64,000 nt of DNA from Alentia gelatinosa (lineage: Eukaryota; Annelida; Polychaeta; Phyllodocida; Polynoidae). The position numbers and the translations under genes are program-made. Positions 11,451 to 23,187 of this stretch are shown here, piece by piece. The notes beneath the pieces are model-generated. The model saw only the letters and a list, made by a program, of their open reading frames with translations. It did not search any database and was not told the origin of the DNA. Location: the NCBI GenBank assembly GCA_950022655.1, contig OX465588.1:27141525-27205524 (forward strand), read 5' to 3'. Every line of letters starts with the position of its first letter. Positions within the stretch are counted from its first letter, which is position 1.

Positions 11451-12474
11451 TGGTATTGTTGTTTGATTTACCCTGAGTAAATAAAGCATTATTCTACATA
11501 AATACTTTTGATCTCGATGTAACCAGGTTGCTTGTATTTCATACTTGAATCCATGTATTTTGGTTGAAAAACTTGCTGAATGCGAGAGCTTCAATAAATA
11601 AATTAAACCAATAATAATACAGTATAACATATGATGATCAGAATCAACCTTCACGTACCCACCACTATTAAACTGCCCACACCCTGGTGGTCACAGGTGG
11701 AGCTGCCTTCTCAGGCACCTGCTCACAAACAGCTCACAACCTGCTCACTGACTGCACCAGCTCAGGCCGCACTTAACCAACTGGCCACTTGCCAAGTGCC
11801 ACACTTGGCCGAGTCAAAACTCCGCATGTGCTGTGCTTATACAATGATGTATGGGCGGGTGTGTCAGTTAGTCATGGGGGCTGCCAACAGGGGTGTGTGG
11901 TGGGGGAGGAGTGTGTGTTAACCAGATGTATTGAGAAGTAGGAGGGCGTCATTACAGGGTGATTACCGTGATGTTGACAAATTATTATCTTACTTACATG
12001 TTAGGTTTTCAGTACCCTTTTGAAAGAAGCCTTACTTCATAGCCACTCAATCTCTTTAGGTTCTATTGTGGTTTGCGTCAAAGATACTAGTCATCATGCA
12101 CATGTTGTTTGATATCAAACATCTGAAGTGCCTATATATGAAATTCTAGCAGGTTCATTTTACCGTTTTCTTTTTGAAAGCGGTTTATCCTTGCAGGTGA
12201 ACAGCAGTATCTTATTTCAATATATATATGTTCAGTTACACAAAGGTAAGAACCGTTCTATAGATGGACCCTATTCCCTGGATAGATAAGTGTATTGTGT
12301 AGAGCGGGGGGACACCAAGAAGTTGGCCCATTCTATTAAAGTCATTCAGGCATTTTTATCCTTTTAACTCTGTAAAGAAACCTATTAATGACTACCAAGC
12401 CACTAGACCCAGATGGATATAGGTGCATCTGAGAGCCAACCCTTAAAAGGCCTGAAAACCTGAGCTCCCAACAC
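11451..12474. other. No gene recognised
   Basis: Frames at 11433-11654 (minus) and 11631-11921 (plus) show no domain. AT-rich in the second half. Confidence 0.45.
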
Positions 12475-12655
12475 ACTCGGACAAGCCCTCCGATGCACTA
12501 CGACGCAGTTCTAACCTTTCAACATGGCTACGATGCGGGAATAAATTTGGTTTCGTACTCTGACACACTACGACACAGAATTCTTCAACCTCCCGACATT
12601 GCTATGATGCATGAATTTTTATTTGTAGCCATGTCCTAATCGTGTCTGAGTGTGT
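12475..12655 (+). repeat. Two-copy ~72-bp tandem duplication
   Basis: The block CACTACGACGCAG...CAACATGGCTACGATGC...AATAAATTTGGTTTCGTA is followed by a diverged second copy with CACTACGACACAG...CGACATTGCTATGATGC...ATTTTTATTTGTA. Flanking ends are inverted (CACACTCGGAC near 12474, GTCTGAGTGTGTC near 12645), which suggests a small inverted-end element containing the duplication. Confidence 0.45.
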
Positions 12656-13404
12656 CGCAAGCAGTGGGTGTTCAGCTTCACCTCGAGTGAAAAAGAGTAA
12701 TCCTGTTACCCAGATGGCCCTACAGGTGTTGCCACCATTACAGTATGTGACCACAGAGAGCTTATATAGTTTCTGATTTCAACCAATTTGCAGATATTAA
12801 TCAGTTTTATTTGCTGTGCCTTACTTTGATATGGTCACAGCATTTGATACAAAGTAAATCTAGCACAAAGCCTCTAGCACAATGTTTCTCATCAAGTCTG
12901 CTTCGTGTGGTGTTGTAGCTGTTAACTATACTCTACCTGGGGATATACCTAGTAACACATACTGGACCCCACTGCCACTAACGAGTTAACACACTCAATC
13001 ATGCCATGTACACTCTGACAAGTCCAAAGGAAGTGATTTATGTAGACAAGCATAGCTTGAACTACTTCTGCCAGGTTTTAAGTACCCTGTCTCTCCCACA
13101 TACCACTAGATACGCCTGTGTACCCCAAAGATACCCTACCTTGTACCCTACCACCCCACCTCACCTCTTCATCCACTTGGTACCCTCTCAAGAAACCCCT
13201 GGACACCACCTACCGACTGCCATCTGTGGCTATAGTTCATCCAGCAGCTGCTGGGGTGAGTGCCGAACGTTGTCCAATGTACTGATCGGCGGATGTGTGG
13301 GTGGAGAGGCATTCTGTGCTTGTACTTATGATACATGACCAGCCCTAGAATTAGGATACCCTGTCTGACTGCTACAATACAAAATTTCCATCTTACTCCA
13401 TGTA
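12656..13404. other. No gene recognised
   Basis: Pyrimidine-rich TACCC-type stretch at about 13085-13200. The frame at 13006-13338 has low-complexity composition and no domain. Confidence 0.45.
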
Positions 13405-13760
13405 TGTGAGTGTTTGTTTGTCAACGTCCGGTTGACCATTACAGGTTCTTTCCGGGGTTTTCAAAGGTTCTGCTTTTCTCACGGGTTTTACACCACGGGG
13501 TAGTGATTGAATCTATGAGATGAATTCAGGCAGAAAGTCTACTACTACTGGGGATGAAGGAGAAAGGTGGCTGCAAACCACACCACATAGACATGATATC
13601 AGAAGGACTTCGTCCCCATCTACCACTGATGGGGACGAAGGAGAAAGGTGGCTGCACATCACACCGGCCACTGAATAAGAAAGAGAGGTGGCTGCAATGG
13701 GACTCGAACTCACAACCTTATTAGTCTAGAGCTCTAACATCGATCTATCTCGCCAGACAT
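13405..13760 (-). repeat. tRNA-derived SINE, diverged copy
   Basis: The minus-strand head (about 13753-13690) has a degraded A-box region and a B box GTTCGAGTCC. It continues into the body GCAGCCACCTTTCTCCTTC, which is repeated twice as ~90-bp subunits before the GAATTCAT...ATAGATTC and AACCGGACGTTGAC segments. The same body and head are joined in the same order at 43105-43445, which supports one SINE family. Confidence 0.65.
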
Positions 13761-14573
13761 CATAGCCCAGTGTATGAGCAGCGAAGTCAAAGTAGCTGTA
13801 TTCACTGTTCACTATGGCCTTTCTTTGTACAGTTGCTATCTGCCCACAACAATGGACAACTGACATTGTCTTACAGCTGAGTGCAGCACAACTAGTCCTG
13901 GACGACCTATAAGTGTATGTTGACAGTAGTTGAACAAGCTGACCTCCCCTCCAAGTCGAGTGTTACTCTTGTGACCCACCGGTTTACTTTACAAGACGCC
14001 AGGTGGCGTGTCGGGAAGGCGGCGTCTGACGAGCGTCTGCCCGGCGTCTCCTCGGCGTCCCCTCGCTGAGTAAACTTCACCGAGTTCCATTAAAACCCAC
14101 ACAGAAACACATCTCCACTTGTCAGGCTGTTGGCCTACGCCGCCCATGGAACCAGGTCTGTCACTATTGAGTCCCTGTTAACGGCGAGGAGGCTCGAGGT
14201 CTTCTCCTGGCATTATTTGAAGATGGAAGCTGAAATAGTTCACGACATGATCGATGGGCGACTTCTACAGTCAGCGACGAAGTAGATGAAGCCCAATCTG
14301 GTGGAGGAGGTCATTCAGGACTATTGAGGACCATTCGGAGGAACTATCCTTTCTAGTTTCTATAGGGTGTGCTCCACCAGGCCGATTTCTCACCCGATCA
14401 ATTGTTCCTGGGCCCTGTAGAGGAAGCTCACGTATTGTAATTTATTTAATTCTGATAATAATAGTTTAATAAATGACCATTTTCAAAGATTTGAGAAATT
14501 CTAGGGCATCCGATGATGATCGGCGATTGTCTGGCTACAGAATCGGCTACCGTCGGGCCAGTGGAACACCCCC
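13761..14573. other. No gene recognised
   Basis: Includes a GCGTCT-rich stretch (14010-14065: GGCGTCTGACGAGCGTCTG and similar) that looks like a short diverged tandem motif. No coding evidence. Confidence 0.4.
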
Positions 14574-14577
14574 TTAA

Positions 14578-14941
14578 CCCTTTAAGGACGGGTGCCTGTG
14601 GCCAACCTACTGCCTTGAGGACGGGTGCTGGTGGCAATGTATACCGCTAGGGGACGGGCACACAGTTGTTAAAACCCATAATTCAATTGTTTTATCACGT
14701 GATATGATATATAATCTTAAAAATTGTATTTCTTTTGAATAGAAATATTAATAATGGTATCATACACACATTCTGTGAAAATTTCATTAATGTTCCTCCA
14801 TTATTTTTGGTTAAAATCGATTTTATAGGTTTTTGAGAAATGATGCCTCAAGGCATCATTCGCCCTGGTCTGGATGATGCCTCAAGGCATCATTCGCCCT
14901 GGGCTGGATGATGCCTCAAGGCATCATTCGCCCTTAAAGGG
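14578..14941. mobile_element. piggyBac-type MITE, copy 1 (364 bp)
   Basis: Bounded by TTAA on both sides (14574-14577 and 14942-14945), with termini CCCTTTAAGG and CCTTAAAGGG as inverted ends. TTAA target duplication with CCC...GGG termini is the signature of the piggyBac superfamily. The interior has three nearly identical ~34-bp copies of a self-complementary unit with GATGCCTCAAGGCATCAT (about 14850-14930). No transposase frame is present, so it is non-autonomous. Confidence 0.7.
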
Positions 14942-14945
14942 TTAA

Positions 14946-16144
14946 GGAGTATTATCATTATTTAAGGATATTCACGTCCGAATCAATTCTAGGGCCAATC
15001 TATCAGATTATATAGCATAATTCAAATGAATGATTCTATAATGATTCTATGATGAATTAATATCATACTCAGCTGCCATCCCTGTTTCATAAAGACAGCG
15101 ACTATGGGTAACATGTTAATAATATAGGATGGAATTTGTCAAGAGTAAACTTAAAACATAAAGAACTACCATACTCATATAAAATGCCTAACTTTTAATC
15201 GCAAAGCAACAACATTAATTCAAACAACGAGATCTTTTCATGATAACCTAACTCGTTTTAAATGATAAAACGTAACATCACCTGCCATCTTAAAAACTGT
15301 GACAATGTCTGTGCATAAGCTTTGAATAACAAGGCAAAGCCACGCCTAAACCATGTTAGACCACTAATGACATCCCCAACAGGTGGTGCTACTGGGCTGC
15401 CTATGCATATCTACACTCTATTATACAGCTTCCTCTGCTAGCATTAATGTCTGCAAAAACTGGATAATCCATATCACATCGTCGGCGCATCTAAATCAAC
15501 TTAAAACAGGTTTTTATGCGCGGCTGTATAACTATGCTCAGATAGTTGGCATTTCCATATGGTAATCGTGTCTAGATGTGAATATAAATATGGTGTGGGT
15601 GACGGATGAGGTGTCCACTCTCTCCCTGACCAAATCTGAGGGCCGGTAAGATCATCACTGTCCGCTAATCCAGATTAAAGCCTGGATTCCACTGGACTAA
15701 GGGTTCATCAGAAAGTTTCCGGTCTCGTCAGAGTATACCAAAGAACATAGTATAGTGATATGAATTTTTACGAATCATTACGAATCGTTCAGAAGTAATG
15801 ACCGAAACTAACAGGAGATATTTAAATACAGAAACACCGCCAGCTTATACGATTTTATTTCGAGAATTTTTAAGATCCAGCCAGTTCTCAATTTCGACAG
15901 GTTTCTGCATAGGTCAGTCGCTCAGTGGAATCCGCACTTTATCTGACCGGATTCTGCACAAATACTGGAAAACTCCCCCCGAAACAAATTCGCCCCGAGG
16001 TTTTCTCGCCCTGTTTCGATGTGCCATAATCGTCACTCGACTTTACCTCGCTGACGATTGCGGTGCATCGCAACTCGTGGAGCATAATGTATTCAGAGGA
16101 TTCTCGATCCAGTTCTATATAAGAATCCGCATGTACATAGTGTA
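14946..16144. other. No gene recognised
   Basis: AT-rich sequence. The frame at 15798-16148 (116 residues) overlaps an antisense frame and shows no domain. Confidence 0.4.
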
Positions 16145-16148
16145 TTAA

Positions 16149-16491
16149 CCCTTTAACAGCAGCATGATACCTCCAGGCATTTGCCTGGCTACGACAGGAA
16201 GATGCTTCCAGCATTTTTGAGGCATCATTGATATTTATGTACAAAATTCAATAAATAGAAAAATAATTGTTTGAACTAAAAGGAATTTTGACAAAGTATC
16301 AGAGTCATATTGACCTTTGATTTGGTATAACAGAATATCATCAGTTACCAAAGTAAATTACTCAAATCACATGATACATCAGGTGACATTGCTATTTCCC
16401 CAAAAAGGTGCCTGTCGTAGCAGGGTCGTTTATGCAGGCAATGCCTGCCATGTAATGCTGAGGAGGGGAACTAGGTGGTGCAGGAAAAGGG
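16149..16491. mobile_element. piggyBac-type MITE, copy 2 (343 bp)
   Basis: TTAA flanks at 16145-16148 and 16492-16495 enclose termini CCCTTTAACAGC and CAGGAAAAGGG. Near both ends are short self-complementary blocks (CCAGGCATTTGCCTGG near the left, GCAGGCAATGCCTGC near the right) and a GGCATCAT motif shared with the copy at 14578. It lacks coding capacity. The shared TTAA boundary, CCC/GGG termini and GGCATCAT motif tie it to the same group. Confidence 0.65.
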
Positions 16492-16495
16492 TTAA

Positions 16496-16958
16496 AGAGT
16501 AGTTAGATTTTAGTCTTAACGAGCTTTCACTCATTACGGCATTACGAGTGGCTGAAAACCAGGGCTGGAACCTGGTCAACACATTCCAGTCTGTGAATGT
16601 GTTATTCTCCCGGCAGATTCTAGACGAGATTGGCTGGCGCTGGGAGAGTGACGCCAGTCCCGCAGACACATATTTGTCTGCGGGATCACAGCGGGAACGT
16701 CCGGCCAGAGAGCTGCATGTTACAGCAGTTACCATGACTCAGCATATGTTCTCTACCACCCTCAGAGCGCCCCACAGAATAGCACGCTTACAATCTTATA
16801 TAATTCAGGAAGCAGTAATCGCTGATGCCCAATATCATCTTATTTCTAGTATGGAAGGGCACTTACCTCTGAGCAACGAGTTCTCTATACTCGTTGCTCT
16901 GAGATATATGGTTGGATCGAGTGCAATATGGATAGCCCTGGATTCTATATGTATGTTC
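16496..16958. other. No gene supported
   Basis: A plus-strand frame of 160 residues (16548-17030) runs into REP-A and has no recognisable domain. A CTGCGGGATCACAGCGGGAACG-like segment overlaps short inverted repeats (TCCCGCAGACA / TGTCTGCGGGA at about 16658-16684). Confidence 0.35.
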
Positions 16959-17090
16959 ATCTCACCCCTGGTATTTTTCTCCATGTACTTAACATTGGGA
17001 ACTCGTATCCAACGCCCATTAGATATTTAGGAAAACTATCCAATGGGGGATTATGTCACGAATATCAATGTAAAGGGTGAGATGAATTCT
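16959..17090 (+). repeat. REP-A copy, left end and body
   Basis: Starts with ATCTCACCCCTGGTATTTTT followed by TAACATTGGGAACTCGTATCC, closely matching the end at 6368 and the reversed end at 4961. It is joined directly to the hairpin element that follows through GGTGAGATGAATTCTGAAACC. Confidence 0.6.
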
Positions 17091-17234
17091 GAAACCTATT
17101 CAAGTTTAGGGTTAGTGCTCCATCCCATCTTGTTTGAACCGCCAGGTAATTCACGCGGCTTCGCCTTGTGAATTACTGCGCGATTCAAACTTGATGGGAT
17201 GCACGCTCTGACCCTTAACTTTCAGAAGTTTCCT
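17091..17234. repeat. Near-perfect ~70-bp-arm hairpin element, copy 1
   Basis: The left arm (17091-17162) and right arm (about 17164-17234) are reverse complements with a few mismatches. Paired blocks include CATCCCATCTTGTTTGAA with TTCAAACTTGATGGGATG, and GTAATTCACGCGG with TTGTGAATTACTGCG. A second copy with matching arms lies at 49310-49448. The transcript or single strand would fold into a long stem with almost no loop. Confidence 0.7.
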
Positions 17235-17236
17235 CT

Positions 17237-17350
17237 GCAGTATATACATAGACAATATTGACTGGCTTCGGACACATGCGGCCGTATCCTCCGATGAGTT
17301 GACGCGTAGTAATATAAGAGCGTATGCGAGGATATTGCGTATATTCAACC
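17237..17350 (+). repeat. REP-D half element
   Basis: Carries CAATATTGACTGGCTTC at the end, then GCGGCCGTATCCTCCGATG, AGTTGACGCGTAGTAATAT and GCGAGGATATTGCG. These blocks occur in the same order as one arm of the palindrome at 33286-33540. Confidence 0.6.
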
Positions 17351-17643
17351 CCTATCTCCTGGGAAAAGGGGGCACTTTGTGCGTCAGGACTCTTCCAACA
17401 GAAATTTTAAACCGTTGTAAGACCAAGGAGTACAAAGAATCTGCTGAGAGAATGGTGCGTCCATGTTGAAATGGAAGCCCCCACAAAAAAAAACCCAGAA
17501 AATATCTGGATCCTGATTATATCCACTATCTATCACTAACATGATCAGGATTTAGTACAAAAACAAAACCCTAAACCCGCCGAGGAGGGGTGGGTGGATA
17601 GAGGGGTAGGCATAAGACTCAGGAACTGAAACCAGTCGATATA
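17351..17643. other. No gene recognised
   Basis: Short unique stretch. Its last 65 bases (GGGTGGGTGGATAGAGGGG and GGAACTGAAACCAGTC) resemble the unit of the array at 60275-60500. Confidence 0.4.
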
Positions 17644-17912
17644 GGGTCCATTTAATAATCTAGGATCGTACATGGAGGTCCTTTTTTCTATACCTCGTAC
17701 AAGGGTTATCTTAAGTAATATTTAAGTCTGTTCGTTAATTTGGTCGTCCATAAGTGTTGAATTAAGTTGACCCACATCATCCCTGGGTCTCTATGACATA
17801 CATAAAACGTCGTCCCTGGGTCTCTATGACATACATAAAACGTCGTCCCTGGGTCTCTATGACATACACAAAAGGGTCTACATGTACGAGTCTAGATTAT
17901 TCAACGGAGCCC
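17644..17912. mobile_element. MITE-B copy 1 with internal 33-bp triplication
   Basis: Inverted ends GGGTCCATTTAATAATCTAG (left) and TCTAGATTATTCAAC (right) extend to GATCGTACATG and CATGTACGAG. Inside, a 33-bp unit with CCCTGGGTCTCTATGACATA is present three times (17775-17807, 17808-17840, 17841-17873). The sister copy at 43502-43705 has the unit once and is 65 bp shorter, which matches two extra units. Non-coding. Confidence 0.7.
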
Positions 17913-20327
17913 AGGGACTGAAGCCAGTCGGTCTGGTTGTATGTGGGCGAGGTGCGGACCTGTTGGTGAGGAGTGTGGAGGTAGGGGTTGGGGTGCGAGG
18001 GGGTCTGGCGCCGGTCAGTCGATGGCCGGCGACCCTCACCACCTTGTCCCATGTATACCCCGTACGGCCACCCCCATCACCACCACGTATACCATAACAC
18101 CCCCACACTAAACCCCCAACACCACCACAGTCCACTGCACTGTCGCCCCGTCGCTATATAGTGTCCGGCGTCCGTTTAATGACAGCATCCATCACACCAC
18201 ACACAGTATAGGGGAGTTTTTAAACATCGCTACAGCAATATAACCAGCCATAACACACTACTCACACCCTGTACGTGGCATTCCCGTGTGGCGGAATTAA
18301 TAACCTGATTATTACTACTGGGATATACTTCATTGTCATGAAAGTCATCAAGTTCAAATTACTTCATGATATATGTGGTTTAATATCTCTTACAAGGGGA
18401 CACTTATTTGGGGCAGTAATTCAATCGGTGTTGATACTTACCTCTGTCGACACACACACTGCCGACACACACACTGCCTGGGTTTCTAACCTGGCCAGTT
18501 CGAACGTTGCCTGACAATACTAGCATTATGTACCAGCCAAAAGCACCAACTATCATGAAACTTTACCTGTATGTAATTAAGCATAACATGACCAACATTT
18601 CTTGCATTCTGTATGGACGCCCCGAACTAACTTTCATTCACTATGAAGTATATAATGTATTGAAAGAATGTTAGCTAAATATAATATCAGTTGCAGGGCA
18701 GTACAGGGACAATGTTTTTATATCATCGATAATTTGATTTGCCTTCACTCTGCTAAATCTGCATGTCTAGTGATGGATATATCTTAGTAATGTTTATTTC
18801 AAGTGATTTTATGACCATATAGCAATCACAGATCAAAGTATGTTCCCATGGCACCAAAGATATCTAAAACTGAGAAAAAAAGTAAACCTACGTGGAATTA
18901 TCAAAAAAACTAAAATAAGTATTTTGAGAATTCGTTCATCTGTGCACTTAGTCTTGGTTTCATCGTTGTGGCTTGGTTACAATTAGGATCCGAATTCAGG
19001 GTCAAGGATAGCTAAGTACTAATGTACCCAGCTGTACCAAAATATACTGACTCAGCAATCACGTCTCTTATAAGTAAATCACCCACAGCGACTCGTGCTG
19101 CCACCTACCTCAATTACATATCAATTACCTGTAATGGGGTTCAGTTATAAATCGACTGGTTCCCTGTCCAAATGAATAATAGGACAGGCAGAGGGATATT
19201 CTCAGCGACCTTGAACCCTGTAAAGAAGGCCTCCCTCCCTCACGAGATCCCCCGATAACACTTTTACATTGGGTTAAAATGAATGAAAATACAAAATAAA
19301 CTAATGTAAATATTTCACAATATGATAGATAACTTTTTAAAATGATTCATTAAAATGGTTTTTTTCAGGGGTGCTCCAAGCAGTGTGAGTTAAAGTGACA
19401 ATTCAGTCATGTATGCAATTTTCTAACCACCCCGCACATGTGACGCCATTGACACAACGATTATGGTATCTGCTCTGTTGTTGGATACCACAACCAGGCA
19501 GATTGGATGAGAGAACTGGTGTCCACCTATTTGGGAATGAAAACACCATAGAAAGCTTTGGTATTAGCTTGGGAACGAGCTCAGAGCAATCCCACAACTC
19601 ACAATAGAAAATGACCGTACCAACCTGGCCTAATATGTGAGTATATAGGCCAGGTTTCAAGGCTAAGTTATGGGTGACTCTTTCGATCAGACTTCCACTG
19701 GGCTGAATCGCTGGCCACACAGTAATCCAGGATTATAGCGGATCATCTATAGCTCCACTGATTCTCACCTACTGATGGAGGATTAGAATGGATTATTATA
19801 CGTCACAGCTTTGAAAAGCCATTTGGAATTGATGTTTGGTATGTGAAAGCCGATCTGTTACGAGTCGATCCGTCCATGTGGGTCTCAAAACTGGCAGGAC
19901 ATCCGTGAAACTGTCGCTGACGAGGGTGAGATGTATAAAGTTTTATTATCCATGATATATTAAGTCCTCATTGTATGGGAACTCATTAATCGACTACCCT
20001 TCGTTTAAAAAATGCCAAATACCACAACCATTGTATACAGATTCGAATCTATTGTATACAGATTCAAAGCCAGTGTATACAGGAAAATAGTCATTTTGTG
20101 ATATAAAGAAAAAAATAGACCCTATTAATATATCCTTTGATATGACAATTCCTGGGTTTAATCTAATCTAAGAAATGGATCATCAATACAACAAACGATA
20201 GTTTTGTGATCGGGCGACTCTGTAAATCACTCTGGTCTAACGCTCAATCGAATGAACATCAGTATCAATACCCTTAATGTTTAAATTCCTAAGTCTCCTT
20301 GATAAACCTCGGTGGAGATTTTTTTAA
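17913..20327. other. No gene recognised
   Basis: About 2.4 kb of mostly unique sequence. GC-rich at 17930-18060, AT-rich later. Three diverged ATTGTATACAGATTC units lie at 20031-20085. A CTCF-like motif (reverse) lies at 19094-19110. No domain in any frame. Confidence 0.45.
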
Positions 20328-20546
20328 GGATGTCAGTTGGGGTCAGGGAAACACGTTAAAACACGTTTTTTCCATGTGGGATTTACTGCCTCAGAGAGAC
20401 TGAGAAAAAATGCTTTCTCTAAAAAATTTGTTTTCTTAGTCTACACTACACTGTTTTATTGGCGAAAATGAGGCGAGAAATACTGGAATTAAAAACTACG
20501 ATTTCCATGGATAAGAAGGAAACGTCCATCCATGTTACATATTTGA
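20328..20546 (+). repeat. REP-E copy 2
   Basis: Begins GGATGTCAGTTGGGGTCAGG, matching the start at 63539, then CATGTGGGATTTACTGCCTC and GAGAGACTGAGAAAA, and ends with CCATGGATAAGAAGGAAAC-type sequence. Confidence 0.6.
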
Positions 20547-21579
20547 ATGATAAGGATAAGTCACAGTGGTCTCCCATCTAGACTGGCGTCATTCATATTC
20601 ATCCCCAACGCCCTTACATCTTTTATAGACGTAGTGTGGGGCACACCTGACCCCCAGTCAGGGCAGGGTCCGAGGGTGGCTGATGATATTCCACCTGGTG
20701 GCACTGCCATATATGGAATTATGAGCCCCCGCCCACCCACACCACCAACCGGACCACTGTTCCCAGACTAGGTTTCACACAGAGGCAAATGTAATTTGTG
20801 ATTGTGCTGGGGAGGGATTACCGAGCGTCCCGATAGGTGGCGTGGTAGTCGGTTGGGGCATGCGCACTCGTCAGCAGGGAGAACTCCTTACTCGAATGAG
20901 ATCTCCAAGGAAAGCCCATTGGCTGGTTCTACCTGAGTGCCAAGGTACTCTGTATGGAGATTCACTATTTTACTATATTGAGATGATACCAGGTGTCTTT
21001 GGAAATGTAAAGTAAAAGGGTCTGCTAATTAATTAGTGAGATGTATCAACTGGAAACTGAGGTGTGTACAGTATGGATTTCAATATTGTGTGTGCAAGCC
21101 GAAGCGGCACTTCAGCAGACATGATCTATACGTTTATACCTTCCTGCTTATGAGAAAGTATTTTAGAGGATACCCTCTAAAAATTGCCTATCTGGCAGTT
21201 TCTCATTCATTTTAATTTGAGTCCTGAACTTAATAAAGCGAAGGATGTTTCTTAGTGATAGAGATCAGTATGAGATGAAATATATTTAGGATACGGATTT
21301 CCTCCTTCCTCCTCAACATGTGACTTGCATACTCTCATCCCATCACTGAAAGACCAGACAAGGTTTTAACAATATTGAAGGATTCAGTGGTTGTATTTAT
21401 GCGGGGTATATATGAGAATAATAAGATGAGTCTCCCAAATGACAAACAACATAGTCACTGGCTCTTTCCCAGTGAGAAGGCGCGCGCTTATTAATAAAGT
21501 ATGAACAAAGGCCTCAGTTCTTCAGAGACTTTATTTTACTAACACTGGAAGTACACACTGCATACCGTTCCATAATTAG
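20547..21579. other. No gene recognised
   Basis: Unique-looking sequence with a CTCF-like CCGATAGGTGGCGTGG at 20830-20845. The frame at 20547-20771 is proline-rich and without a domain. Confidence 0.4.
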
Positions 21580-22170
21580 TTGTTTCTTTGTTTGGCTTAA
21601 CGCCTAGTCAACCATTACAGGTCCTTTCCAGACGTTCTCAATGTACAGCTTTTCCTACTGTTTTTACACCAAAAGGCTGTGTTTGATCGACTCTATGAGG
21701 TGAATTTAGGTAGGTTATGAATTTAGGTAGGAATCTCACTCATACACATTTATCAAGGAGTGATTTATTTTACTTCCTACACCACATAGACATGGTATCA
21801 GTAGGACTGGTCTCTGATATAGTAGTATGTATAGTACTGCTTGCAATGGAGAAATGTGGCTGCACACCACACAGACATGGTATGAGACGGACCTACCTTT
21901 GATATTGCAGCAAGTCTACCACTGCTTGGGATGAAGGAGAAAGGTGGCTGCACACCACACCACATAGACATGGTCTGAGAAGGACTGACCTTTGATATAG
22001 CAGAAAATCTAACACTGCTGAGATGAAGGAGAAAGGTGGCTGCACACCACACCATACAGACATGGTGTGAGAGGGACTGGTCTTTGATATAGCAGTAAAT
22101 CTACCACTGCTTTGGATGAAAGGGAAAGGTGGCTATACACCACACCACATATGGTATGGGAAGAACTGGC
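21580..22170 (-). repeat. SINE-family body with ~85-bp subrepeat array
   Basis: Starts with a TTTGTTTGGCTTAACGCC head and passes through GTCCTTTCCAGACG, ACTCTATGAGGTGAATTTAG and CACACCACATAGACATGG. It then shows about four copies of a unit with GGATGAAGGAGAAAGGTGGCTG, CACACCACA and GACATGGTATGAG spaced about 85-90 bp apart. The same blocks occur at 13405, 25291, 36395, 43105 and 45130. No tRNA head is recognisable at this copy. Confidence 0.6.
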
Positions 22171-22879
22171 CTTTGATAGAGATCGGAAAGTGTAGATATG
22201 TAGCTGTATGTCCCCCGACTGGATTATACCCTCCTGTCTGATCCTTCACACTGCTTGGCTTCCAAGCAGGACAAAGCATCTGCTTGGAGACTGGAACTCC
22301 CACTGAGCCATCTAATAGCCTATCAAATAACTGGAAACAACTCTGTGCCCTATATGAAAGAATCTGCTGGGTTTGCCTATACATGTATATATACATTTAT
22401 GGGACAGATATGGAAACTAGCGTGCTATCAGTAACGGTGATACTGGTTAATGAGTCCGGCTGCATTAACCCACATCACCAACGCGGTCATTCATCTCATC
22501 GCATTGTTGCCACAAACAGGGAAAGGTCTCCTGGCGATTTCCAAACCCATCAAATATTTAAAGAAGCCGCTGTTCTCAGTTTAACGAGGCCATGTTACAC
22601 AGCTATTAGAGTATTGGCGTGGTGAAGCGTACCTAACCTCTGCTTGGAGACTGGTCTCCACTCTCCGCCCACATACTCCGTGCTCTAACTCCGTCCCCAT
22701 CAAGGAGAGACTCCAGGGAGGCGTCATTGCAGGGCAGACACCCCAGGGGAGGGGTTGTTATTCAGGAGCAGGCTAGGACGCGGGCGACCCATCCCGGTGA
22801 GCAACTGGACGCCGATGGAAGGGAATACTAACTGGACGCTGGTGTCACGGCGTCTCTACCGCTTAGCCAAATGCCATCT
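22171..22879. other. No gene recognised
   Basis: Contains two CTGCTTGGAGACTGG copies (22281 and 22641 region) about 360 bp apart. The frame at 22284-22625 lacks domains. Confidence 0.4.
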
Positions 22880-23187
22880 GCAGTAGAATATTCAGACATA
22901 TATTCCAATGTCGTTTTATCCTACCCCTTATATAAATCTCCATAAACTTAACATTGTGTAACTGTATGCCACATTTATGCCATGAAATTTTTATATGCCA
23001 CCGATGACATATGAAGTTAAAAACATGTGGTAGGGTAGGATGAAATCTAAACATCATTGAATTTCATATAATTGCCGTTTATTGTCTTTTGCTACAGATA
23101 TCACTCAGCAGCGCTTTGTTATATCATTCCACCAAGACAACTCATGCCATATAAACGATCATATGAAATTTTGTGATGTTTCATGAT
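22880..23187 (-). mobile_element. REP-C copy 1 with inverted ATTTCATATAATTG ends
   Basis: AATTTCATATAATTG (about 23071) and CATATGAAATTTTGTGATG (about 23161) are facing ends. Upstream, GGTAGGGTAGGATGAAATCTAAAC and an ATGCCACATTTATGCC...ATATGCCACCGATGACATATG block are the reverse complement of 40500-40600. The whole segment therefore is a reversed copy of 40371-40600. Confidence 0.6.
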
